In this document: positions 8,411-16,154 of the stretch, piece after piece | How positions within the stretch are numbered: the stretch's first letter is position 1 | How the letters are laid out: each line of letters starts with the position of its first letter | Assembly (NCBI GenBank): GCA_937960715.1 | Contig: CALGOO010000088.1 | Coordinates: 1 to 21,713, forward strand | From: an uncultured Candidatus Competibacteraceae bacterium | GTDB taxonomy: Bacteria; Pseudomonadota; Gammaproteobacteria; Competibacterales; Competibacteraceae | Length of the DNA stretch: 21,713 nucleotides | Direction of reading: 5' to 3' | Notes under the pieces: generated by a model | Seen by the model: the letters and a program-made list of their open reading frames with translations, nothing else | Databases searched by the model: none | Told to the model about the DNA's origin: nothing | Translations under genes and position numbers: made by a program

Positions 8411-9495
8411 GCCGTCGCCTCCCGCCGCCGCAACAAACCGATCAAGCCGTAGGGCAGCAACAGCGTGACCATCACGAACAGCCCGCCCAGGGCGAACAAC
8501 CAGACTTCCGGCAGCGCGCCGGTCAGCCAGGTCTTGGCGTAGTTGATCAACACCGCGCCGACCACCGCGCCGACCAGGGTGCCGCGCCCGCCGACCGCCA
8601 CCCAGATCACCGCTTCGATGGAGTTCAACGGCGCGAATTCGCCAGGATTGATGATGCCGACCTGCGGCACGTACAGCGCTCCAGCCACTCCGGCCAGCAT
8701 CGCCGAGAAGGTGAACACCAGCGCCTTGACCTTTTCCACCCGATAACCGAGGAAGCGGGCGCGGTCTTCGCTGTCGCGGATCGCCACCAGCACCCGGCCC
8801 AGCCGGGTCGAGACCAGCCAACGACAGGCCAGATAGCCGCCGGCCAGCGCCAGCGTCGACAGCACGAACAGCACAATCCGAGCGCCATCGGCTTGCAGAG
8901 GAAAGCCGAGCGCGTCCTTGAAGTCGGTCAGGCCGTTGTTGCCGCCGAAGCCCATCTCGTTGCGGAAAAACGCCAGCATCAGCGCATAGGTCAGCGCCTG
9001 GGTGATGATCGAGAGATAGACGCCCGACACCCGCGAGCGGAAGGCGAACCAGCCGAACACGAAGGCCAGCAGGCCGGGCACCACCAGCACCATCACCGCC
9101 GCGAACCAGAACAGGTCGAAGCCGTGCCAGTACCAGGGCAGTTCCTGCCAGTTCAGGAACACCATGAAGTCGGGCAGCACCGGATCGCCGTAGACCCCGC
9201 GCGTGCCGATCTGGCGCATCAGGTACATGCCGAAACAGTAACCGCCGAGCGCGAAGAAGGCGGCATGACCCAGGCTGAGGATGCCCATGTAGCCCCAAAC
9301 CAGATCCACCGCGACCGCCAACAGGGCGTAGCAGAGGTATTTGCCGAGCAGGGTGACGGTGTAGGCGGTCAGGTGCAGCGGATGGTCGGGCGGCGCCAGC
9401 AGATTGAGCACCGGTACGCCGACACCGATGATCGCCAGGATAGCGAGCAACACCAGTCCGGCGCGGTCGGAGAGTAGCCAGGGGGGTAAGCGCAT
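8407..9495 (-). CDS. urtC: Urea ABC transporter permease UrtC
   Basis: This 362-residue inner-membrane permease is the LivM-like half of the urea channel. It has about ten hydrophobic helices. The conserved motif 'SLGHAAFFALGGYCFGMY' lies near residues 75–92, and the coupling-loop region 'LGRVLVAIRDSEDRARFLGYRVEKVKA' is about two thirds along (here split by description, not contiguous proof). 'GFGGNNGLTDF' is typical of UrtC and distinguishes it from LivM. The ATG at 9495 lies three bases after the urtB stop (TAG 9499–9501) and the 3' end overlaps the urtD start, so all three should be co-translated. Length and motif order match the family and nothing looks broken. Confidence 0.95.
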   Translation of the reverse strand: MRLPPWLLSDRAGLVLLAILAIIGVGVPVLNLLAPPDHPLHLTAYTVTLLGKYLCYALLAVAVDLVWGYMGILSLGHAAFFALGGYCFGMYLMRQIGTRGVYGDPVLPDFMVFLNWQELPWYWHGFDLFWFAAVMVLVVPGLLAFVFGWFAFRSRVSGVYLSIITQALTYALMLAFFRNEMGFGGNNGLTDFKDALGFPLQADGARIVLFVLSTLALAGGYLACRWLVSTRLGRVLVAIRDSEDRARFLGYRVEKVKALVFTFSAMLAGVAGALYVPQVGIINPGEFAPLNSIEAVIWVAVGGRGTLVGAVVGAVLINYAKTWLTGALPEVWLFALGGLFVMVTLLLPYGLIGLLRRREATA

Positions 9496-9498
9496 CGT

Positions 9499-11115
9499 CT
9501 AAACCTCAGCCGCCCGACCGCGCTGCGGGAACAGACCGCGCGGCCGTTTCTGAATGAACAGAATGAGAAACACCAGTACCAGAATCTTGGCGAGCACCGC
9601 GCCGGACCAGGGTTCCAGCAACTTGTTGGCGACGCCCAGCGACAGACCGGCCACCATCGTGCCCCACAGATTGCCGACTCCGCCGAACACCACCACCATG
9701 AACGAGTCCACGATGTAGCTTTGGCCGAGGTTGGGGCCGACGTTGGTCAGTTGCGACAGGGCGACGCCGGCCACGCCGGCGATGCCGCTGCCCAGGCCGA
9801 AGGTCAGCGCGTCCACCCGCGCCGAGCGCACGCCCATCGCTCGCGCCATCGCCCGGTTCTGCGCCACCGCCCGCACTTCCAAACCCAGCCGGGTGCGTTG
9901 CAGGGCCAGCCACAGCAGGGCGAACACCGCGATGCAGAAACCGAGAATCACTAGCCGATTGAGCGTGACTTCCAGCGGTCCCAGCAAAATCGTGCCGCTC
10001 ATCCAGTCCGGGGTGGCGACCGAGCGGTTGAGCGGCGAGAAGATCGAACGCACCGCCTGTTGCAGGATCAGGCTGACGCCGAACGTCGCCAGCAGCGTTT
10101 CCAGCGGCCGGCCATAGAGAAAGCGGATGATGCCGCGCTCGATGGCGATGCCGACGAGGGCGGCGACCAGAAAGGCCAGCGGCACCGCCACCGGCAGCGA
10201 CCAGTTGACCGGCAGCCATTGCTGGGTCAACCAGGTGGTATAGGCGCCCAGCATCATCAGCTCGCCGTGCGCCATGTTGATCACGCCCATGACCCCGAAG
10301 GTCACCGCCAGGCCGATGGCGGCCAGGATCAACACCGATCCCAGCGACAGGCCGAAGAACAGGGTTTCGGCCCAGCCCAGCATTTGCAGGCGGAACTCGG
10401 TGCGGGCCAGGGCGATGCGGGCGGCTTCCTTGGCAGCGGGATCGCCGTCCTCGGCCGCCATCCGGGCGAGGGGACCGCGAATCTCGGTTTCCATCCGCCC
10501 GCCCAACGCGGTCGCGGCTTTGGCGCGGACGGTCGCGTCGTCGCTGGCCAAATCGGCCAATGCCAATGCCAGCCACAACAGCTCCTTGATTCCACTGTCC
10601 GTTTCGACCGCCAGTCGCGCCCGCAACCGTTCGGCGCCCGCCGGATCGGGATTGCGCAGGAAGGCTTCTACCGCCGCCTTGCGTTGCCGGGGATCGGCGC
10701 TGGCGAGCCCCAGGCTGGCCAGACGATCTTCGATCAGGCTGCGCAAGCGATTGTTGGCCGTGATCCGATCCAGATCACGCTTGCCGACTTGGCCGAGGGC
10801 CGCGCCACTGACCGCATCCTCGATGGCGATGTCGGCGGCGTCGCCGAGGCCGATCACCACTCGATCTCCCTCTTCCTGATAGTACAAACGGCTGTCGGAC
10901 AACGCTTTCAGGATCGTGGCGATCCGGGGATGATCCAGCGCCACCAGCTTTTCGATCATCTCGGTCTTGCCGTCGAAATCGGCGTCGCGCAGTTGCGCCA
11001 GAATGGTGCGCACCGAATCGTCGTCGGCCGCACGGGCGGGCGAAGCGCCGAACAGAGCCAGCAGCGCGAACGCGAGCGCGAAGAACCCGGCGCGACTTGG
11101 CGTGCGGGAAGGCAT
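9499..11115 (-). CDS. urtB: Urea ABC transporter permease UrtB with periplasmic N-terminal domain
   Basis: This 538-residue protein has a signal peptide (residues 1–29, 'SPARA' before the likely cleavage), a helical periplasmic region of about 210 residues with HEAT-like pairs (about 33–240), and a LivH-like permease domain (about 250–530). The permease begins 'FFGLSLGSVLILAAIGLAV' and contains 'GVINMAHGELMMLGAY' (277–291) and 'SFMVVVFGGVGNLWGT'. This fused architecture is normal for UrtB and separates it from LivH. It pairs with UrtC to form the membrane pore. The gene lies 111 bases after urtA, a gap holding a GC-rich hairpin repeat, and three bases before urtC. ATG 11115 has GAGG upstream. 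Confidence 0.95.
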   Translation of the reverse strand: MPSRTPSRAGFFALAFALLALFGASPARAADDDSVRTILAQLRDADFDGKTEMIEKLVALDHPRIATILKALSDSRLYYQEEGDRVVIGLGDAADIAIEDAVSGAALGQVGKRDLDRITANNRLRSLIEDRLASLGLASADPRQRKAAVEAFLRNPDPAGAERLRARLAVETDSGIKELLWLALALADLASDDATVRAKAATALGGRMETEIRGPLARMAAEDGDPAAKEAARIALARTEFRLQMLGWAETLFFGLSLGSVLILAAIGLAVTFGVMGVINMAHGELMMLGAYTTWLTQQWLPVNWSLPVAVPLAFLVAALVGIAIERGIIRFLYGRPLETLLATFGVSLILQQAVRSIFSPLNRSVATPDWMSGTILLGPLEVTLNRLVILGFCIAVFALLWLALQRTRLGLEVRAVAQNRAMARAMGVRSARVDALTFGLGSGIAGVAGVALSQLTNVGPNLGQSYIVDSFMVVVFGGVGNLWGTMVAGLSLGVANKLLEPWSGAVLAKILVLVFLILFIQKRPRGLFPQRGRAAEV

Positions 11116-11170
11116 GGGCGAAGCCTCGGGTAAAGGGCTTGGAAGGATACCGGCGCACCCTCACCCCCCA

Positions 11171-11193
11171 CCCCTCTCCCCGTAGGAGAGGGG
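11171..11193. repeat. GC-rich hairpin repeat in the urtA–urtB gap
   Basis: CCCCTCTCC at 11171–11179 and GGAGAGGGG at 11185–11193 form a perfect 9-bp stem with a 5-base loop. It resembles the polypyrimidine/polypurine hairpins at 12851–12908 and 14057–14175. In the urt transcript it would sit just after urtA and could stabilise the urtA mRNA, allowing more binding protein than permease. No U-run follows, so it is not a clear terminator. Confidence 0.7.
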
Positions 11194-11226
11194 TAAGGAA
11201 AGATAGAAAGGGAGGGCGGATTCGGC

Positions 11227-12522
11227 TTACTTGTAGTTCTGGCCGGAGCAGGTCTTGGTGACGGTGTTGTAATTACCGCACTTGATCTTGGGGTCGGCCC
11301 AGTCGGCGATGATGTCCTTGCTGCCGGGCAGGAAGTCGGACCAAGCGTCGCCCGGCACCAGATCCTTGGTCTTCCACACCACGTCGAACTGACCGTCGGC
11401 CTGAATTTCGCCGATGAACACCGGCTTGGTGAGATGGTGATTAGGCAGCATCTTGGCAACGCCACCGGTCAGGTTCGGAAACTCGATGCCGATCATCGCG
11501 TCGATGACCTTGTCCGGGTCGGTGGTCTTGGCCTTCTCCACCGCCTTGACCCACATGTTGAAGCCGATGTAGTGCGCTTCCATTGGATCGTTGGTGACCC
11601 GCTTCGGGTTCTTGATGAAGGCGTGCCAGTCCTTGATGAAGGCGTCGTTGGCCTTGTTCTTGATGCTCATGAAATAGTTCCAGGCCGCGAGATGGCCGAC
11701 CAGCGGCTTGGTGTCGATGCCGGACAGTTCCTCCTCGCCGACCGAGAAGGCGACGACCGGAATATCCTTGGCGGAAACGCCCTGGTTGCCCAGTTCCTTG
11801 TAGAACGGCACGTTGGCGTCGCCGTTGATGGTGGACACCACGGCGGTTTTCTTGCCGGCGGAACCGAATTTCTTGATGTCGGCGACGATGGATTGCCAGT
11901 CGGAATGACCGAACGGCGTGTAGTTGATCAGGATGTCCTCGTCCTTGACGCCCTTGGCCTTGAGATAGGCTTCCAGAATCTTGTTGGTGGTGCGGGGATA
12001 GACGTAATCGGTACCCGCCAGCACCCAGCGCTTCACGCCCAGATCCTTCATCAGGTAATCCACCGCCGGAATCGCCTGCTGGTTGGGCGCGGCACCGGTG
12101 TAGAACACGTTTCTGGAGGATTCCTCGCCCTCGTACTGCACCGGGTAGAACAGGATGCCGTTCAGTTCCTCGAACACCGGCAGCACCGACTTGCGCGAGA
12201 CCGAGGTCCAGCAGCCGAACACCACCGCCACCTTTTCCTTTTGCAGCAGTTCGCGCGCCTTCTCGGCGAACAACGGCCAGTTGGAAGCCGGATCGACCAC
12301 CACGGCTTCCAGTTTCTTGCCGAGCAAGCCGCCTTTCTTGTTCTGCTGGTCCACCAGCATCAGCACGGTGTCCTTCAACGTGGTTTCGCTGATCGCCATG
12401 GTGCCGGACAGCGAATGCAGGACGCCGACCTTGATGGTGTCGGCGGCGTGGGCCAGCGCGGCGCCCAGCGTCAGCGCACCGCCCAGCAGCCAAGGGAGAA
12501 ACTTCGGCATCGTCTTCGTCAT
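11227..12522 (-). CDS. urtA: Urea ABC transporter substrate-binding protein UrtA
   Basis: This 431-residue periplasmic binding protein has a signal peptide ('FLPWLLGGALTLGAALAHA', residues 8–26). The mature part opens 'DTIKVGVLHSLSGTMAISE', the usual start of the UrtA/AmiC/LivK fold. Strongly conserved UrtA features follow: 'VFGCWTSVSRKSVLPVFEE', 'GILFYPVQYEGEESS', 'NVFYTGAAPNQQ' and 'GTDYVYPRTTN'. These fit urea/short-amide binding proteins rather than leucine-binding ones. Length is normal for the family. The ATG at 12522 has CGAGGG nearby; an ATG four codons later (12510) would also retain the signal peptide. It is first in the urt operon; likely control elements lie at 12581–12626. Confidence 0.95.
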   Translation of the reverse strand: MTKTMPKFLPWLLGGALTLGAALAHAADTIKVGVLHSLSGTMAISETTLKDTVLMLVDQQNKKGGLLGKKLEAVVVDPASNWPLFAEKARELLQKEKVAVVFGCWTSVSRKSVLPVFEELNGILFYPVQYEGEESSRNVFYTGAAPNQQAIPAVDYLMKDLGVKRWVLAGTDYVYPRTTNKILEAYLKAKGVKDEDILINYTPFGHSDWQSIVADIKKFGSAGKKTAVVSTINGDANVPFYKELGNQGVSAKDIPVVAFSVGEEELSGIDTKPLVGHLAAWNYFMSIKNKANDAFIKDWHAFIKNPKRVTNDPMEAHYIGFNMWVKAVEKAKTTDPDKVIDAMIGIEFPNLTGGVAKMLPNHHLTKPVFIGEIQADGQFDVVWKTKDLVPGDAWSDFLPGSKDIIADWADPKIKCGNYNTVTKTCSGQNYK

Positions 12523-12580
12523 GCGTAGCCCTCGTATCGTGGTTGATCGGTTCGCCGGAATGCGAACTTGGAGGGCAGCG

Positions 12581-12598
12581 CATCAAGGAGTATGCCAA
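12581..12598 (-). promoter_or_regulatory. Degenerate sigma54-like box upstream of urtA
   Basis: The minus strand reads TTGGCATACTCCTTGATG, which matches the −24 element (TGGCA) well and keeps the 10-base spacing to the −12 element. The −12 element has GA where sigma54 promoters have GC. Placement about 60–75 bases before the urtA ATG is suitable. Urea uptake is under nitrogen (NtrC/sigma54) control in several proteobacteria, so the match is worth noting but weak. Confidence 0.25.
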
Positions 12599-12612
12599 AT
12601 GATAAATATCAG

Positions 12613-12626
12613 ACCTATTAATAGGT
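12613..12626. promoter_or_regulatory. 14-bp perfect palindrome upstream of urtA
   Basis: ACCTATTAATAGGT is a perfect palindrome in an AT-rich patch about 90 bases upstream of the urtA start and just upstream of the sigma54-like box. Its symmetry and position fit a dimeric regulator's operator. It also lies between the divergent urtA and coaD genes but is over 500 bases from coaD. Confidence 0.45.
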
Positions 12627-13144
12627 TAATTAATTTCTTTCGATAACGAAGCAACCTCGCGCCTTATAATGGTGCGTGGTCTTGATCGCGATGGCGCAAA
12701 ATGGCGCGGATTGGGAAATGTGCCCGGAAATGGGGCGCTAACGCGATGCACGAGACCCAATCGCATGGCCGGGACCGTGACCGTGCCGCAGCGATCGGCC
12801 GTCGCCAGAAATCCTTCCGAAAGCTTGTTGACCCAAGGTAACCGTTCACTCCCCCTCCCAGCGGGAGGGGGTTGGGGGGAGGGCAACCTCCCCCCGCTGG
12901 GGGGGAGGGGTCTGAACGCTTACGACCCAAGACGCTTGCCGGTCCATGGCAGCCTTGAAGGTCTGCTTTTCAGCTTACCCAACGTATTAAGGTTAAGCTT
13001 AAACCGACAGGTGGTAAGGAATCCCATGCTGGAGCGTGGTGTTCGTATAGGCGCTCGGATCATGGGAGTAGCCAGTTCGCGGTTGCCTTGCCAGTCGGCT
13101 TTCCCGATAATCGGCGCAGTTTTTGACACCGCCAGGAACCGCCG
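12627..13144. other. Intergenic region between urtA and coaD
   Basis: No convincing gene lies here. A plus-strand TATAAT occurs at 12665–12670 without a well-spaced −35 box. A GC-rich hairpin repeat occupies 12851–12908. A near-palindrome GGTTAAGCTTAAACC is at 12991–13005. A plus-strand frame of 179 codons (12669–13208) runs through the repeat and into coaD in another frame; its proline/arginine/glycine composition is unlike a real protein. Minus-strand frames here are equally unconvincing. Confidence 0.5.
12851..12908. repeat. Double GC-rich hairpin repeat upstream of coaD
   Basis: Two adjacent perfect 9-bp hairpins are present: CCCCCTCCC (12851–12859) with GGGAGGGGG (12863–12871), and CCTCCCCCC (12887–12895) with GGGGGGAGG (12900–12908). 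The layout matches the element at 14057–14175, and both are non-coding. They look like members of one dispersed intergenic repeat family. Confidence 0.75.
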
Positions 13145-13633
13145 ATGTCCGTTGTCGCCATCTACCCCGGCACCTTCGATCCCATCACCAACGGCCACGC
13201 CGATCTGATCGAGCGCGGCGCTCGCATGTTCGATCGGCTGATCGTCAGCGTCGCCGCCAACCCCAACAAGCAACCGCTGTTCTCGTTGGAAGAGCGGGTG
13301 GCGCTGGCCAACGAAGTGGTGGCGCATCTACCCCATGTCGAGGTGCGCGGCTTTGACATCTTGTTGGTGAACTATGCCAAGAGCATTGGCGCCAACGTCC
13401 TGATGCGCGGCTTGCGCGCCGTCTCCGATTTTGAATTCGAGTTTCAGTTGGCCAGCATGAACCGCCGGTTGAATCCCCTGATCGAGTCGATTTTCCTGAC
13501 CCCCGCCGAGCAGTACGCCTTCATTTCCTCCAGCCTGGTCCGTGAAGTCGCCAAGCTGGGCGGCAACATCGCGCCGTTCGTTCACCCCAAGGTGGAGGCG
13601 GCGCTGGCGGCAAAATTCGCATCGCGAAAATAA
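13145..13633 (+). CDS. coaD: Pantetheine-phosphate adenylyltransferase (CoaD)
   Basis: CoaD transfers AMP from ATP to 4'-phosphopantetheine, giving dephospho-CoA in the penultimate step of coenzyme A synthesis; it is a cytoplasmic hexamer. The 162-residue protein has the nucleotidyltransferase signature 'YPGTFDPITNGH' (7–18, with the TNGH motif at 15–18), 'LMRGLRAVSDFEFE' (86–99) and the C-terminal 'FISSSLVREVAKLGG' (126–140). Length and all key residues are normal for the family. It lies 118 bases before the ferredoxin gene on the same strand, a pairing often seen in gammaproteobacteria and close relatives. It is divergent from the urt operon across about 620 bases. Confidence 0.97.
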   Translation: MSVVAIYPGTFDPITNGHADLIERGARMFDRLIVSVAANPNKQPLFSLEERVALANEVVAHLPHVEVRGFDILLVNYAKSIGANVLMRGLRAVSDFEFEFQLASMNRRLNPLIESIFLTPAEQYAFISSSLVREVAKLGGNIAPFVHPKVEAALAAKFASRK

Positions 13634-13751
13634 TTGAGTAAAATGCTCGGAAATCTGCCCTGGCCGGTCGCGGGCAGGTCGGATTTGAGCGTATGTCGTC
13701 GGCGGATTCCCGCCGACCGTGGGTTGCACAAAACAAAACGAGGAGCCAACC

Positions 13752-14003
13752 ATGGCGCTGATGATCACCGACGAATGCATCAATTGCGACGTGTGCGAGC
13801 CGGAGTGCCCCAACGAAGCGATTTCCCAGGGCGATGAAATCTACGAGATCGATCCGAACCTTTGCACCCAGTGCGTGGGACACTTCGACACCCCGCAGTG
13901 CATCGAGGTTTGTCCGGTGGATTGCATCATCCCGGACCCGAAGCATTCGGAAACTCCCGATCAGTTACAAGCTAAATACGAGCGGTTGACCAGCGCGGCC
14001 TGA
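13752..14003 (+). CDS. 2[4Fe-4S] ferredoxin, YfhL/Allochromatium type
   Basis: This 83-residue electron carrier has two cluster motifs. C9-x2-C12-x2-C15 plus C54 should bind one [4Fe-4S] cluster, and C19 plus C38-x2-C41-x8-C50 the other. The eight-residue gap between C41 and C50 ('VGHFDTPQ') and the extra C58 with a C-terminal helix are hallmarks of the Alvin-type ferredoxins, which have very low redox potentials. I chose the ATG at 13752 because AGGAG stands seven bases upstream; an in-frame start at 13719 would add an unlikely leader. Position just after coaD is a familiar arrangement. The physiological redox partner is not evident. Confidence 0.93.
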   Translation: MALMITDECINCDVCEPECPNEAISQGDEIYEIDPNLCTQCVGHFDTPQCIEVCPVDCIIPDPKHSETPDQLQAKYERLTSAA

Positions 14004-14056
14004 ATTTCCCCAGCGTTATTGACCCCCCTTGATCGCTGTCGATTACACACCAGTCT

Positions 14057-14175
14057 CCCTCCCCCCTTGCGGGGGAGGGTTGGGGTGGGGGGTTGACCGA
14101 TCAGCCTGCCATCATTCAAGGAGTTGTGATTCAACCCTACCCCCCCTCCCTCGCCCTCCCCCACAAGGGGGAACG
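14057..14175. repeat. GC-rich inverted-repeat element downstream of the ferredoxin gene
   Basis: A perfect 9-bp hairpin, CCCTCCCCC (14057–14065) with GGGGGAGGG (14071–14079), opens the element. About 60 bases later comes CAACCCTACCCCCC, roughly complementary to the GGTTGGGGTGGGGGGTTG at 14078–14094. A second, imperfect hairpin with CCCTCCCCC-ACAA-GGGGG near 14155–14171 closes it. The whole looks like a small non-coding element with hairpins at both ends, between the convergent ferredoxin and PotD-like genes, where it may also stop transcription. Confidence 0.65.
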
Positions 14176-14229
14176 GGATTCCCTGGTTGTTAATAATAAT
14201 CGAATCAATTGGTTGGAGATACGTGTACT

Positions 14230-14268
14230 GGACGGCCCTTGATCGAGGGGGGATCGATTCCGCCGTCC
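14230..14268. other. Hairpin just after the PotD-like stop codon
   Basis: GGACGGC (14230–14236) and GCCGTCC (14262–14268) form a perfect 7-bp stem, with partial inner pairing between GATCGA and TCGATT. It ends next to the PotD-like stop codon at 14269. It could protect the mRNA end or help termination, although no U-run follows on the minus strand. The GGGGGGATCGATTCC part looks superficially like a tRNA T-arm but no tRNA can be folded around it. Confidence 0.4.
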
Positions 14269-15297
14269 TTAACGCCGGGTCTTCAAGCGTTGCCAGTACC
14301 GATCGTAGATCGGCAGGGCCGCGCCGACGTCGGCCTGGAACTCGGCGTTTCTCAGATCCTTGTCGGAGGGATAGACCGTCGGATTGTTCCGCACTTTCTC
14401 GGGTAACAGTTGAATGGCGGCCAAATTGGGCGAGGAATAGCCCACTTCCTCGCTGATCTGCTTGGCGATGTCCGGCCGCAGCACGAAATCGATGAACCGA
14501 TGGGCGCCGTCCACGTTGTTGGCGCCGGCGGAAATCGCCAAATTGTCCATCCACATCATCGGGCCTTCCTGGGGATAGACGTATTTGATATGGGCGTTCT
14601 CCCGGCCCGCCATGTAGGCCTCGCCGTTCCAAAGCATTCCCGCTACGACTTCCCGCGCCAGGAATTTGGTCTTGGGCGATTCCGCGTCGAAGATCCGCAC
14701 GTTCGGCATCAGTTCGGCCAACTTCTCGTAAGCGGCGCGAATCTGATTTTCGTCGGTGGTGTTGATCGAGTGGCCCAGCAATTTCAGCCCCATTGAGAAT
14801 ACTTCGCGCATGTCGTTCAATAACAGCAGCTTGTTCTTATAGGCCGGCTCCCAGAGATCGGCCCAGCGAGTCAACTGGCCGGGCGACAGCCGGGCGGCGT
14901 CGTAGGCGATACCGGTCGTGCCCCACAGGTAGGGAATGCTGTAATCGTTATGAGGATCGTAGGGTTGGTTCAGCAGGCGCGGATTGAGATGGCCGAATTG
15001 ACTTAGCCGGGACTTGTCGATCTTTTGCAACAACCCCTCCCGACGCATCCGGTCCACGTAGTAGGTGGACGGCACGAGCACGTCGTAGCCCTCGCCCTTG
15101 ACGGTCTTGACCTTGGCGTACATCGCCTCGTTACTGTCGTAGGTCGAATAGCGCACCTTGATGCCGGTTTCCTGGGTAAACTGCTGGAGCACCTTCTTGG
15201 GCAGGTATTCCGCCCAGTTGTAGACCACCAGGGTCTGGTCGGCGGCCAGGGCAGCGCCGTTCAACAGCAGCAGGCCAGCGAGCAGGAATCGAAGCAT
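14269..15297 (-). CDS. PotD/PotF-like polyamine-binding periplasmic protein
   Basis: This 342-residue protein captures polyamines (spermidine or putrescine) in the periplasm for an ABC importer. A signal peptide is visible at residues 1–18 ('MLRFLLAGLLLLNGAALA'). The mature part begins 'DQTLVVYNWAEYLPKKVL', the standard PotD opening, followed by 'YDVLVPSTYYVDRM', 'IPYLWGTTGIAYD', 'LLLLNDMREVFSMGL' and 'LWNGEAYMAG', all shared with PotD/PotF. I chose the ATG at 15297, which has GGAG nine bases upstream and gives a clean signal peptide. Starts at 15312 or 15363 would place charged residues before it. No potABC permease or ATPase genes lie in the window, so it is an orphan here. The exact substrate cannot be told from the sequence. 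Confidence 0.88.
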   Translation of the reverse strand: MLRFLLAGLLLLNGAALAADQTLVVYNWAEYLPKKVLQQFTQETGIKVRYSTYDSNEAMYAKVKTVKGEGYDVLVPSTYYVDRMRREGLLQKIDKSRLSQFGHLNPRLLNQPYDPHNDYSIPYLWGTTGIAYDAARLSPGQLTRWADLWEPAYKNKLLLLNDMREVFSMGLKLLGHSINTTDENQIRAAYEKLAELMPNVRIFDAESPKTKFLAREVVAGMLWNGEAYMAGRENAHIKYVYPQEGPMMWMDNLAISAGANNVDGAHRFIDFVLRPDIAKQISEEVGYSSPNLAAIQLLPEKVRNNPTVYPSDKDLRNAEFQADVGAALPIYDRYWQRLKTRR

Positions 15298-15491
15298 GTC
15301 GCGGTTCTCCATGAAAGGGACGGGCATGGCCAGTGTAGCAGCGTTCTCGGTCCTGGAACCCACGGTCTTCCCCGAAAATCCACCGGGGGTGACTATCCTT
15401 AAAGGCGGGAAAGCGGGGATAGCGCCATTCGCCCCGCGGCGATCCGGCAGACGGTCGAATCGTGCGTTTCCAACTGGAGGACTAGAGAACG

Positions 15492-16154
15492 ATGACAGCG
15501 CAACGGCGAACGGAAATCCGGGTCTTGCTGGCGGGCGCGACCGGCCTGGTCGGCGGGCATTGCCTGAACCAACTGCTGGCGGACGAGGGCATCGGGCGGG
15601 TGACGGTTTTCGCCCGCCGGCCCCTGGCGCGCATCGATCCGAAACTGACGACGCAGGTGGTGGACTTCGACCATCTTGACCGCCACGCCGAGGCCATCGA
15701 CACCGACGTTGCGCTGTGTTGCCTTGGCACGACCCATCGGATCGCGGGTTCGCCCGAGGCTTTCGCCAAGGTGGATCATATTTATGTGGCCGAGCTGGCC
15801 CGACTGGCGGCGGCGCGGGGCGTGCTCCGATTCGTGCTGGTGTCGGCGGTTGGCGCCGATCCCGGTTCGCCGGTGTTCTACAACCGGATCAAGGGACGTG
15901 CCGAGGCGGCGGTCAGTGAGCTGCCGTTTCAGGCCGTGCATGTTCTGCGGCCTTCGTTGCTGTTGGGCGAGCGTCCCGAACCCCGTCCGACCGAGGACTG
16001 GAGCAAGTCCTTCGCGCCGCTCTGGTCGCTGTTTCTGTGGGGGTCCTTCAGCCGCTATCGACCGGTCGCGGCGGAACTCGTCGCCGCCCGGATGGTGGCG
16101 CTGGCCAAGAGCGACCAGGAAGGCGTGCATGTTCACTATTTCAACGACCGATGA
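15492..16154 (+). CDS. YraR-like NAD(P)-binding Rossmann protein (atypical short-chain reductase)
   Basis: This 220-residue cytoplasmic protein has an N-terminal dinucleotide-binding motif 'GATGLVGG' (15–22), 'CCLGTT' (76–81) for the cofactor wall, 'VLVSAVGADPGS' (115–126) and a Y-N-R-I-K stretch (130–134) that fits the YxxxK catalytic pair. It ends with 'VLRPSLLLGER' (151–161), as in YraR, HTATIP2/TIP30 and related atypical SDR proteins. The reaction is unknown for this group. GGAGG lies ten bases upstream of the ATG. Its stop overlaps the M23 peptidase start (ATGA), so the two are translationally coupled. It diverges from the PotD-like gene. Confidence 0.85.
   Translation: MTAQRRTEIRVLLAGATGLVGGHCLNQLLADEGIGRVTVFARRPLARIDPKLTTQVVDFDHLDRHAEAIDTDVALCCLGTTHRIAGSPEAFAKVDHIYVAELARLAAARGVLRFVLVSAVGADPGSPVFYNRIKGRAEAAVSELPFQAVHVLRPSLLLGERPEPRPTEDWSKSFAPLWSLFLWGSFSRYRPVAAELVAARMVALAKSDQEGVHVHYFNDR

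Noticed and set aside
8411..9298. Upstream extension of the urtD frame through urtC
   Set aside because: The extension is an out-of-frame reading of the urtC gene. UrtD begins at ATG 8410 in an ATGA overlap with urtC.
12669..13208. Plus-strand frame of 179 codons upstream of coaD
   Set aside because: It runs through a GC-rich hairpin repeat and overlaps coaD in another frame. Its composition is typical of a chance frame in GC-rich DNA.
14230..14268. Possible tRNA or tmRNA 3' end
   Set aside because: GGGGGGATCGATTCC resembles a T-arm, but the stem has a mismatch, the T-loop is non-standard, and no acceptor, D-arm or anticodon arm can be paired around it. A plain hairpin explains it better.
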